The position numbers and the translations under genes were made by a program. The notes under the pieces were generated by a model. It did not search any database. It had not been told where the DNA came from and saw only the letters and a list, made by a program, of their open reading frames with translations. A DNA stretch of 64,000 bases from Paracoccus shanxieyensis (GTDB lineage: Bacteria > Pseudomonadota > Alphaproteobacteria > Rhodobacterales > Rhodobacteraceae): NCBI RefSeq assembly GCF_009711265.1, contig NZ_WMII01000003.1, positions 229,684 to 293,683 on the forward strand, in the 5' to 3' direction. Below, piece after piece: positions 57,156-64,000 of this stretch. Each line of letters starts with the position of its first letter. Position 1 is the stretch's first letter.

Positions 57156-58866
57156 GGCGCGCGTCTATCGCAAGAGCCGCGAGGAATCGATTCTGGCCTC
57201 GGGTCGCAATGCAGGTGCCGCCGCGCCCCGGCCGGTCGAGGTCGAGATGCGCAAACGCCCGGATGCGCAGCAGAAAATGGCAGCGGATCCCGCCAGCCTG
57301 TTCACCCCGGACGAAGATGATGACGGCTTTGCGGGGATGCAGTTTCCCGGTGCCGCGCCGCAGGCCAGCCCCAGCCAGACGCCCGATCCGGATATGGAGC
57401 AGCGCATCGCCGCCGTGAAGGCCGAGAACCTGACAGGCCGGCAGTTGCGCATGGCGGGCCGGATCGCCGCCATGCATGAAATCCAGGTCAGTTCGGATCA
57501 CGAAGCGGTTGTCCTGCTGCGCGATCGCGGCATCGACCCGTTTCACCGCGCCTCGGTCGGCCAGATCCTGTCGGATGAGGCCAAGAACCAGCGCACGCGC
57601 GAAACCATGCCCGTGCCGACCCAGCGCCCGAACACCCCGAAGCGGCGCGGAACCGAGATCGTGCCCGTCGCGCCCGGTCAGACGCGCCTGCCCTCGCGCG
57701 AGGCACTGACCGAGGATCGCCGCGCCAGCGAGATCATGAAGATCCAGCGCGACATCGCCCGGCGGCGTCGGCGCAAGCTGATGATGCTGGCCGCGCGTCT
57801 GCTGGTCTTTGTGGGCATTCCGACGATTGTCGCGGGGTATTACTATTTCCGGGTGGCCACGCCGCTTTATGCCACGGAAAGCCAGTTCCAGATCCAGCAG
57901 GCCGAACAGGCCAGCGCGGGCGGCCTGGGCGGTTTGTTTTCGGGCACGCAACTGGCGACCAACCCGGATTCGGTCTCGGTGCAAAGCTATCTGACATCGC
58001 GCGATGCGATGATGCGCCTTGATAGCGAACTGGGCTTCAAAAGCGCGTTTCAGGCCGACACGATCGACCCGATCCTGCGTCTGGCCCCGGATGCCACCAA
58101 TGAACAGGCCTACAAGCTGTATCGGAATTCGGTCAAGATCGGCTATGACCCGACAGAAGGCGTTCTGAACATGGAAGTGATCGCGCCGAACCCGGAACTC
58201 AGCCAGAAATTCTCGAACGCGCTGATCAAATATGCCGAAGGTCAGGTGGACCAGCTGACCTCGCGCATGCGCGGCGACCAGATGCAGGGCGCCGTCGAAA
58301 GCTATAACGACGCCGAAGCCAAGGTGCTGAGCGCGCAAATGCGCGTGCAGGAAGCACAGCAGAAGCTGGGCGTGCTGGATCCGGTGGCCGAAGGCAGCGT
58401 CATCATGGGCCATATCGCCGAACTGGAAAGCCAGCTTGCCGCCAAGCGGCTGGAACTGGGCCAGCTTCAGGCCAACGCCGTCCCGAACCGCAGCCGCGTT
58501 CTGGGCGTGCAGGGGGATATCCAGCGTCTTGAGGAAATGCTGACAGAAACCCGGTCGCAACTGACCGAAGGCAATTCCGCGCGCGGCTCGCTGGCGGCCA
58601 TTTCCGGTGAGATCCGGATCGCGGAATCCGATCTGGTCACCCGCCAAGAGCTGCTGGCCGCCGCCGCCGCCCAGATGGAAAGCGCCCGGATCGAGGCCAA
58701 CAAACAGGTCCGCTATCTGGCCGTGTCGATCGCGCCGGTCCCCCCGGATGAGGCGACATATCCCAAGGCGTTCCAGAACACGATCGTCGCCTTCCTGATT
58801 TTCTCGGGCATCTATCTGATGATGTCGCTGACCGCATCGATCCTTCGCGAACAGGTATCCTCATGA
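57139..58866 (+). CDS. kpsE: capsule export inner-membrane periplasmic auxiliary protein KpsE with long cytosolic N-terminus
   Basis: A 575-residue polysaccharide co-polymerase (PCP-3) protein that bridges the KpsMT exporter and the outer-membrane OPX channel. The first membrane segment is near residues 213-235 (LLVFVGIPTIVAGYYYF), followed by a periplasmic VATPLYATESQFQIQQ, coiled-coil helices and the second membrane segment near 544-565 (FLIFSGIYLMMSLTASIL). The roughly 210 residues before the first helix are charged and Pro-rich; E. coli KpsE (about 380 residues) lacks them. The ATG at 57139 overlaps kpsT and the stop overlaps kdsA (ATGA). Confidence 0.9.
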   Translation: MTTPPKARVYRKSREESILASGRNAGAAAPRPVEVEMRKRPDAQQKMAADPASLFTPDEDDDGFAGMQFPGAAPQASPSQTPDPDMEQRIAAVKAENLTGRQLRMAGRIAAMHEIQVSSDHEAVVLLRDRGIDPFHRASVGQILSDEAKNQRTRETMPVPTQRPNTPKRRGTEIVPVAPGQTRLPSREALTEDRRASEIMKIQRDIARRRRRKLMMLAARLLVFVGIPTIVAGYYYFRVATPLYATESQFQIQQAEQASAGGLGGLFSGTQLATNPDSVSVQSYLTSRDAMMRLDSELGFKSAFQADTIDPILRLAPDATNEQAYKLYRNSVKIGYDPTEGVLNMEVIAPNPELSQKFSNALIKYAEGQVDQLTSRMRGDQMQGAVESYNDAEAKVLSAQMRVQEAQQKLGVLDPVAEGSVIMGHIAELESQLAAKRLELGQLQANAVPNRSRVLGVQGDIQRLEEMLTETRSQLTEGNSARGSLAAISGEIRIAESDLVTRQELLAAAAAQMESARIEANKQVRYLAVSIAPVPPDEATYPKAFQNTIVAFLIFSGIYLMMSLTASILREQVSS

Positions 58867-59696
58867 AGCATGTCAAGCTGCGCAACGTCACCTTCGGCAA
58901 CGATCTGCCTCTGGTCCTGATCGCCGGCCCGTGCCAGCTCGAGACGCTGGATCACGCGCTGATGATCGCCGACAGCCTTGCCGAGGCCTGCGCGGCCTCG
59001 GGGGCCGGCTTCATCTTCAAGGCCAGCTATGACAAGGCGAACCGCACCTCGCTGTCGGGCCGTCGCGGTATCGGCATGGAGGAAGGACTGCGCATGCTGG
59101 AGGATGTGCGCGCGCGGATCGGCTGCCCGGTTCTGACCGATGTGCATGACATCCCGCAGACCAAGGCGGCGGGATCGGTTGTCGACGTGATCCAGATCCC
59201 GGCCTTCCTGTCGCGCCAAACCGATCTGCTGCTGGCGGCGGGCGAAACCGGCGCGGTGGTCAATATCAAGAAGGGCCAGTTTCTGGCCCCCTGGGACATG
59301 CCGAACGTGGCGCAGAAGGTCGCCTCGACCGGGAATGACCGCATCCTGCTGACCGAGCGCGGCGCGAGCTTCGGCTATAACACCTTGGTTGCCGACATGC
59401 GCAGCCTGCCGATCATGGCGCGCACCGGCTATCCGGTCATCATGGATGCCACCCATTCGGTGCAGCAACCCGGCGGTCAGGGCGGATCATCCGGCGGTCA
59501 GCGCGAATTTGCCCCGGTCATGGCGCGCGCCGCCGTGTCGCTGGGCGTGGCGGGTGTATTCATCGAGACGCATCAGGATCCCGACAACGCGCCCTCGGAC
59601 GGGCCGAACATGATCTGGCTGGACCAGATGCCGAAGCTGATCGACTCGTTGATGCGGTTCGATCAGCTGGCGAAATCCGATCCGGTCATGGGCTGA
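58863..59696 (+). CDS. kdsA: 3-deoxy-8-phosphooctulonate synthase
   Basis: A 277-residue KDO-8-phosphate synthase, which condenses phosphoenolpyruvate and arabinose 5-phosphate. LVLIAGPCQLETLDHAL, FIFKASYDKANRTSLSGRRG, DVHDIPQTKAAGSVVDVIQIPAFL and MDATHSVQQPGG are the family landmarks. The first motif has C-Q-L-E rather than C-V-I-E. The gene is translationally coupled to kpsE, so this copy supplies Kdo to the capsule linker, and may also supply lipopolysaccharide if it is the only copy. Its 3' end overlaps the convergent flavoprotein gene by 11 bp. Confidence 0.96.
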   Translation: MKHVKLRNVTFGNDLPLVLIAGPCQLETLDHALMIADSLAEACAASGAGFIFKASYDKANRTSLSGRRGIGMEEGLRMLEDVRARIGCPVLTDVHDIPQTKAAGSVVDVIQIPAFLSRQTDLLLAAGETGAVVNIKKGQFLAPWDMPNVAQKVASTGNDRILLTERGASFGYNTLVADMRSLPIMARTGYPVIMDATHSVQQPGGQGGSSGGQREFAPVMARAAVSLGVAGVFIETHQDPDNAPSDGPNMIWLDQMPKLIDSLMRFDQLAKSDPVMG

Positions 59697-60903
59697 CGCG
59701 GGCTGCGGCGGCGATCCCCATGGCCGCCGCATGACCCGAGGCCCAGGCCCATTGGAAGTTATATCCGCCCAGCCAGCCTGTGACATCGACGACCTCACCG
59801 ATGAAATAAAGCCCCGAAACGGCGCGCGCCTGCATATGCTTCGCCTCGAGGTCGCGGCAATCCACGCCGCCGACAGTGACCTCGGCCGTGCGCCAGCCTT
59901 CCGATCCGACAGGCCGCAGCTGCCAGCGATGGACCCTGTGGGCCAGCCGGTCCAGCACGGCATTCGGCTGATCGGCCAAGCGGGTGCCGTCCAGCCGCAA
60001 CTCGGCGATGATTGCTTCGGCCAGCCGCGCCGGAAGCAGCCGCGCCAGCGCTGTGTTCAGCGCCATGCGCCCCGCCTTGCCGCGCTGTTCGCGCAGATCT
60101 GCCGCCAGATCAAGGCTTGGTGCCAGATCGACGCTGATCTCTTCGCCCGGGCGCCAGAAGCTTGAGATCTGCAGGATCGCCGGTCCCGACAGCCCGCGAT
60201 GCGTGAACAGCAATCCGTCGCGGAACCGGGTCGCACGCTTGCCGCTGCCATGGCTGACCTCGGCCTCGACCGACAGGCCTGCCAGCGGGCGGCAAAGGTC
60301 CAGATCCTGCTCGGCAAAGGTCAGCGGCACCAGCCCTGCCCGTGGCTCGACCAGCCGCAGGCCGAACTGCCGCGCCAGATCATAGCCAAAGCCGGTGGCG
60401 CCCATTTTCGGGATCGATTTGCCGCCCGTCGCAACGACACAGTTCTTCGCCAGAACCGGCCCGCGCGCCGTCTCGATCCGGAAGGCATCGCCCTGCTGCG
60501 TCACGCCGCCGATCGCGGTCTCCAGCCACAGCTCGGCCTGGCGCATCCGGTGCAGCAGCATGTCGACCAGCTGCCGCGCGCTGCCGTCGCAGAAAAGCTG
60601 CCCCAAGGTCTTTTCATGCCAGGCAATGCCCGCCGCATCGACCAGCGCCACGAAATCCCCGGGCCGGTAGCCCGCCAGAGCCGAGGCGCAAAACCGCGGA
60701 TTGTCCGACAGAAACCTGCCGCGTTCGGTCGCGAGATTGGTGAAATTGCTGCGCCCGCCGCCCGAGATCCGGATCTTTTCCCCCGGCGCGCGGGCGTGAT
60801 CGATCACCAGCACGCGATGCGCCGGATCCGCGCGCAGGACCGAGCCCGCGCAGAACATGCCAGCCGCGCCAGCCCCCAGAATGACCGTATCGAAATGCTT
60901 CAT
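59686..60903 (-). CDS. NAD(P)/FAD-dependent oxidoreductase, YhiN/HI0933 family
   Basis: A 405-residue flavoprotein. The FAD dinucleotide motif VILGAGAAGMFCAGSVL starts at residue 7. KIRISGGGRSNFTNL is the hallmark of the YhiN/BaiN family. CVVATGGKSIPKMGATGFGYDLA and a C-terminal YFIGEVVDVTGWLGGYNFQWAWASGHAA complete the FAD site. Family members include flavin-dependent desaturases/reductases of unknown substrate. RBS evidence is weak, but the start fits the family N-terminus exactly. Confidence 0.88.
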   Translation of the reverse strand: MKHFDTVILGAGAAGMFCAGSVLRADPAHRVLVIDHARAPGEKIRISGGGRSNFTNLATERGRFLSDNPRFCASALAGYRPGDFVALVDAAGIAWHEKTLGQLFCDGSARQLVDMLLHRMRQAELWLETAIGGVTQQGDAFRIETARGPVLAKNCVVATGGKSIPKMGATGFGYDLARQFGLRLVEPRAGLVPLTFAEQDLDLCRPLAGLSVEAEVSHGSGKRATRFRDGLLFTHRGLSGPAILQISSFWRPGEEISVDLAPSLDLAADLREQRGKAGRMALNTALARLLPARLAEAIIAELRLDGTRLADQPNAVLDRLAHRVHRWQLRPVGSEGWRTAEVTVGGVDCRDLEAKHMQARAVSGLYFIGEVVDVTGWLGGYNFQWAWASGHAAAMGIAAAARVSP

Positions 60904-61000
60904 GGGGCGCGATTAACGCTGCTTTCATCCACCCACAAGATTTTTCAGTTTAGCCCCTTGCACCCCCCTGCCAGCTTGGCTAGATACGCCTCCACAGAGT

Positions 61001-61075
61001 TGGGGCGTGGCCAAGTGGTAAGGCAACGGTTTTTGGTACCGTGTACCGTAGGTTCGAATCCTACCGCCCCAGCCA
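61001..61075 (+). tRNA. tRNA-Gln (TTG)
   Basis: A 75-nt cloverleaf including CCA. The acceptor TGGGGCG (61001-61007) pairs with CGCCCCA (61065-61071), discriminator G61072, CCA 61073-61075. The anticodon stem ACGGT/ACCGT encloses TTTTGGT, giving anticodon TTG (glutamine). T-arm GGTTCGAATCC is canonical. Base composition changes to AT-rich immediately downstream. Confidence 0.95.
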
Positions 61076-61647
61076 GTTATCTTTCAGATTGAAATTGCGG
61101 ATATTTTGCAAAGCCGATGGTTTGCCTGCGGTGCAAAACATGTTGCTTTGCGTTGCATGATCCCGAAGTGCCTGCGGAGCTCACGGGTGGGGGGCCCGGC
61201 GCGATGGGCGGCTTTCATATGGTTCCCCGGCACCTTGATCCGCCGCACCACGTCATCCAAGGATCTGCATCAGCACTTGCTGCGCCTGACAGGCATCGGT
61301 CAGCCTTCTTCCCGCGCATTTGATTCAATATCAGATGTCCTGAAAGACAGCCATTCCGAATGCTGGCAGGTTTTCCAAGTGTAAATAACCTAACAGGCTG
61401 ACAACGCTTGGAACCTGCTCCGCATGGCCTGACAAACAATGCCGGATGCTGATCCGGCAAGATCGCGCAGCCCTCCAGTAAAACCTAAAAAGGTTTACAT
61501 ATCGTTAAATTCACCGGGCTGTTTGGATGATTATAATTCTGAAAACGCTAGGTTTTTATATATTTTTATCAGGATATGAAGTGCAAGATGTGCTAGGACA
61601 TCCAGATCTTATACGGGTGTTTCCAGCTTCAGACCACAAGGTCCATC
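61076..61647 (+). other. 572-bp gene-free, AT-rich region between tRNA-Gln and repeat-protein gene
   Basis: Short open frames exist (for example 61106-61384) but none has a convincing composition or ribosome-binding site. Two perfect small hairpins are seen: GCCGGAT/ATCCGGC (61441-61447 with 61452-61458) and AAACCT/AGGTTT (61481-61486 with 61491-61496). The part from about 61490 is strongly AT-rich and likely holds the promoter of the gene at 61648. Confidence 0.5.
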
Positions 61648-64000
61648 ATGCGGCAATTGCAATATTTATTTCAGTCATTCGCTCGCGTGATTTTCGTCGC
61701 GGTCCTGTATGCTGCCGTGGCATCCATTTTTACAGCGCATGCCGTCAATGCACAAGACATTGTCAGCTATACAAATAGAACCGCATTCGACAACGATTTG
61801 CCGGCGATAAACAGCGTTCAGACGCTGGAAAACTTTTCCTCGGTCAGCGATTCGAACATGTCTGGCGTCGGAGATACCTTCAACGGTTTCAGTGTTCGTC
61901 GAACGCCCGCGGGAACCAATCGTGGCTCAGCCTTTGGTTACTCCCGGTATTGCACCTTGCTCAGCGCGCCCTCGACAAACGCGACGACGGAAGGATGCTT
62001 AGACTACAATAACCAAAGTCCCAGCCGTCCGGGAATGGTGTTGTCTGTCGCAGGCAGCAGTGGAACCAATTCCAATCCTATTCCTCCCATAAACTACGGA
62101 CCTGGCACGGTCGTTTTTACATTTTCTAACAAGCCATATGCATTCTTCTTCGATTTTGTGGATTGGAATGACATTGCCGTCCGGTCGGAATTTGTATTTC
62201 AGCTGAGCAACGGAACCTCGCGACTGGTGACCGGGCCGATCCACTCATGGAATGCACCGCCCGATTTTTATGGGGCGGTTGTCGGTCGTTCGCTGCGCGA
62301 ACAAGGCGTCTATATCCAGTCAGTTGTCTGGCGCGGTGTGCCCAGCTATCCCGAAGGTGAAATGATCGGCATCTGGGAGGTCGGAACCTACAGCGCGGTA
62401 TCCGCGATCGAGTTGCAAAAGGAATTCGGCACGGCCGTTCTAAATTCAGACGGCAGCTATGATCTGCCGGTGACGCTGACCGTGACCAATACCGGGGATC
62501 TGAATATCACGGCTTTGTCCGGGTTGCAGCTTGAGGATTTTCTGTCGGGCCCCAGCGGATTTGGCACCAGCTTTCAGGGAATTGTGTCACCGCCGACGGC
62601 GATGGTTTTGGATGATGGCGCGGGAATTGCGCCGGTGGCACCGAACATTAATCCGCTGTTTGACGGCACCGCCGCGAATAGCGATCTGCTGGACGGGAGC
62701 TCGGGGCAACTTGGAACCGGCGATCGGCTGATCGTGTCATTCGTGGCCCGGGCTTTCGTCGATCCAAGTTCGGGACCGGTCACGCTGTCGAACACCGCCA
62801 ATGTCAGCGCGGTGGATGTCTATACCTCGGGGCAGCCAAATCTCTCGGATCAGTCGACCGATACCGTGACCCTTGGCCTGCCCGCGGCCTCGCTTGTGGT
62901 GCGCAAGAACGCGGCGTCCGTGCCCTCTCCGGCCGCCGAAGGCCAGACTGTCACCTATCGCTATGAGGTCGAGAATACCGGCGATGTCGATCTGGCCAAT
63001 ATTTCGCTGAATGACGCACATGCCGGGGCGAATACGCTGGGTCCTTTGACCGTTGTCAGCGGAACTCCTACCCTGCTTTCGCCCGGCGGGACCCTGGTGT
63101 TTCAGGCCGATTATGCGCTGGCTCAGGCAGATATTGACGGAAACAATCTCAGCAATACTGTGACTGCCACGGGGTCGGATCCCTATGGAAATGCCGTTAC
63201 CGACACCGACAGCGTGACCTTGCAGCTGGCCGCGCCCGGCCTCAGCATCGCCAAATTCGCCGATACCGCCTCGGTCAGCGGGCTGCAGCGCATCGGCTAT
63301 ACCATCACTGTCAGCAACAGCGGCAATACCAGCTTTGCCGGCGCCGATCTGGTGGTCAGCGATGCGCTGAGCACATCCTCGGGCAGCGTGGCGCTGAGCC
63401 CGGTGCTGGAAAGCCCGAATGCGGGCGACAGCGATGCCGACGGCGCGCTGGATCCCGGTGAGACCTGGCGCTACACCGCCTTTTACGACGTGACCCAGGC
63501 CGATCTGGATGCCGGCACCGATCTGGTGAACGTCGCCCGCGTCGCCGTGCCCACCGGCCCGAACCCGCTGCCTGCGACCGACAGCCCCGACGTGCCGGTG
63601 ACGGTGGCGGCAGCGCCCGGCCTCAGCATCGCCAAATCCGCCGATACCGCCTCGGTCAGCGGGCTGCAGCGCATCGGCTATACCATCACCGTCAGCAACA
63701 GCGGCAATACCAGCTTTGCCGGCGCCGATCTGGTGGTCAGCGATGCGCTGAGCACATCCTCGGGCAGCGTGGCGCTCAGCCCGGTGCTGGAAAGCCCCAA
63801 TGCGGGCGACAGCGATGCCGACGGCGCGCTGGATCCCGGTGAGACCTGGCGCTACACCGCCTTTTACGACGTGACCCAGGCCGATCTGGATGCCGGCACC
63901 GATCTGGTGAACGTCGCCCGCGTCGCCGTGCCCACCGGCCCGAACCCGCTGCCTGCGACCGACAGCCCCGACGTGCCGGTGACGGTGGCGGCAGCGCCCG
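61648..64000 (+). CDS. large secreted DUF11/DUF7507-type tandem-repeat surface protein (partial, 3' end outside window)
   Basis: The frame is open from ATG 61648 to the window end: 784 codons, no stop. The signal peptide has a positive start (MRQLQYLFQSFARV), a hydrophobic core and likely cleavage after HAVNA. An N-terminal domain of about 250 residues (61.77-62.46 kb) has two cysteines and aromatic beta-rich sequence, uses AT-rich codons and is unlike the rest. From about codon 270 come Ig-like beta-sandwich repeats of the conserved DUF11 type (LTVTNTGDLNI, YRYEVENTGDVDLANI, ITVSNSGNTSF). From 63232 the repeats are almost identical 381-bp units. It is probably an exported adhesin or surface-layer protein. 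No membrane anchor is seen in the visible part. Confidence 0.88.
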   Translation, partial: MRQLQYLFQSFARVIFVAVLYAAVASIFTAHAVNAQDIVSYTNRTAFDNDLPAINSVQTLENFSSVSDSNMSGVGDTFNGFSVRRTPAGTNRGSAFGYSRYCTLLSAPSTNATTEGCLDYNNQSPSRPGMVLSVAGSSGTNSNPIPPINYGPGTVVFTFSNKPYAFFFDFVDWNDIAVRSEFVFQLSNGTSRLVTGPIHSWNAPPDFYGAVVGRSLREQGVYIQSVVWRGVPSYPEGEMIGIWEVGTYSAVSAIELQKEFGTAVLNSDGSYDLPVTLTVTNTGDLNITALSGLQLEDFLSGPSGFGTSFQGIVSPPTAMVLDDGAGIAPVAPNINPLFDGTAANSDLLDGSSGQLGTGDRLIVSFVARAFVDPSSGPVTLSNTANVSAVDVYTSGQPNLSDQSTDTVTLGLPAASLVVRKNAASVPSPAAEGQTVTYRYEVENTGDVDLANISLNDAHAGANTLGPLTVVSGTPTLLSPGGTLVFQADYALAQADIDGNNLSNTVTATGSDPYGNAVTDTDSVTLQLAAPGLSIAKFADTASVSGLQRIGYTITVSNSGNTSFAGADLVVSDALSTSSGSVALSPVLESPNAGDSDADGALDPGETWRYTAFYDVTQADLDAGTDLVNVARVAVPTGPNPLPATDSPDVPVTVAAAPGLSIAKSADTASVSGLQRIGYTITVSNSGNTSFAGADLVVSDALSTSSGSVALSPVLESPNAGDSDADGALDPGETWRYTAFYDVTQADLDAGTDLVNVARVAVPTGPNPLPATDSPDVPVTVAAAP
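63232..63993 (+). repeat. two near-identical 381-bp (127-codon) tandem repeats
   Basis: Unit 1 is 63232-63612 and unit 2 is 63613-63993. The first bases of a third copy (GCGCCCG) begin at 63994. By eye I find only about four base differences between the two units, one changing a residue (Phe to Ser in the IAKF/IAKS segment). The period keeps the reading frame. Each unit encodes one Ig-like domain with a D-x-D-x-D-G-A-L-D-P calcium-loop-like sequence (GDSDADGALDPGE). Confidence 0.95.

Noticed and set aside
61106..61384. 92-codon open frame after tRNA-Gln as a gene or transposase remnant
   Set aside because: No ribosome-binding site, mixed composition and no family resemblance that I could support.

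Overview
The window is about 64 kb of high-GC DNA from an alphaproteobacterium, most likely a Paracoccus-like member of the Rhodobacteraceae/Paracoccaceae. This rests on gene content (HdaA, the NDUFS4-type complex I subunit, MmcB, a DUF6324-like protein, TRAP and Opp transporters, the nrdR-ribD...ribH-nusB order) and on a tRNA-His that encodes no G-1 residue, a known alphaproteobacterial trait. Nearly all of it is dense chromosomal coding sequence. I see no CRISPR array, prophage or complete insertion sequence.

Left part (1-23 kb): the end of an AI-2E-type permease gene, then hdaA-ppk-ppx (replication-initiation control and polyphosphate turnover), an M19 dipeptidase, an ABM-domain protein, a lone ParA ATPase, an I78-type lipoprotein, uvrB (reverse strand) and the complex I accessory subunit. 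Next come acs, an MHS-type MFS permease and a stand-alone receiver protein (probably acetate use), a reverse-strand five-gene oligopeptide ABC operon (oppABCDF type), and cobU-cobT-cobS for assembly of the cobalamin lower loop.

Middle (23-37 kb): a TRAP transporter (dctQ-dctM facing dctP), then nrdR-ribD. The riboflavin operon is split here. ribD is separated from ribE-hypothetical-ribB-ribH-nusB by a reverse-strand block for group 2 (Kdo-linked) capsule: kpsS, an OPX outer-membrane exporter and kpsC. The second half of the capsule export machinery (kpsT, kpsE and a translationally coupled kdsA) lies at 56.5-59.7 kb. No kpsM is in the window.

Right part (37-64 kb): a DUF481 outer-membrane protein, a structured gene-free interval, mmcB, tRNA-His followed by a long imperfect palindrome, a sulfotransferase, a YqjD/YqjE-like envelope stress pair, grxD and bolA, a GAF-GAF-HWE histidine kinase, a redoxin-gph-phosphatase set, a 24-residue membrane micropeptide, typA with a structured leader, and a lipid A/fatty-acid group (lpxD, an ACP, a KAS and a 2Fe-2S ferredoxin). 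These are followed by a YcbB-like L,D-transpeptidase facing away from a YcbK-like peptidase, an SseB-like protein, a uracil-DNA glycosylase, the kpsT-kpsE-kdsA operon, a YhiN-type flavoprotein and tRNA-Gln. Base composition drops just after tRNA-Gln. There a large secreted repeat protein starts; its DUF11-like domains turn into near-identical 381-bp tandem repeats that run off the end of the window.

The most noteworthy items are the tandem-repeat surface protein beside tRNA-Gln, the capsule block inside the riboflavin operon, the palindrome behind tRNA-His, the possible structured RNA at about 38.0-38.3 kb, a terminator-like hairpin inside the first codons of kpsC, the micropeptide, and the unusual domain additions on DctM, the MFS permease and KpsE. 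No clearly new defence or mobile system is visible.
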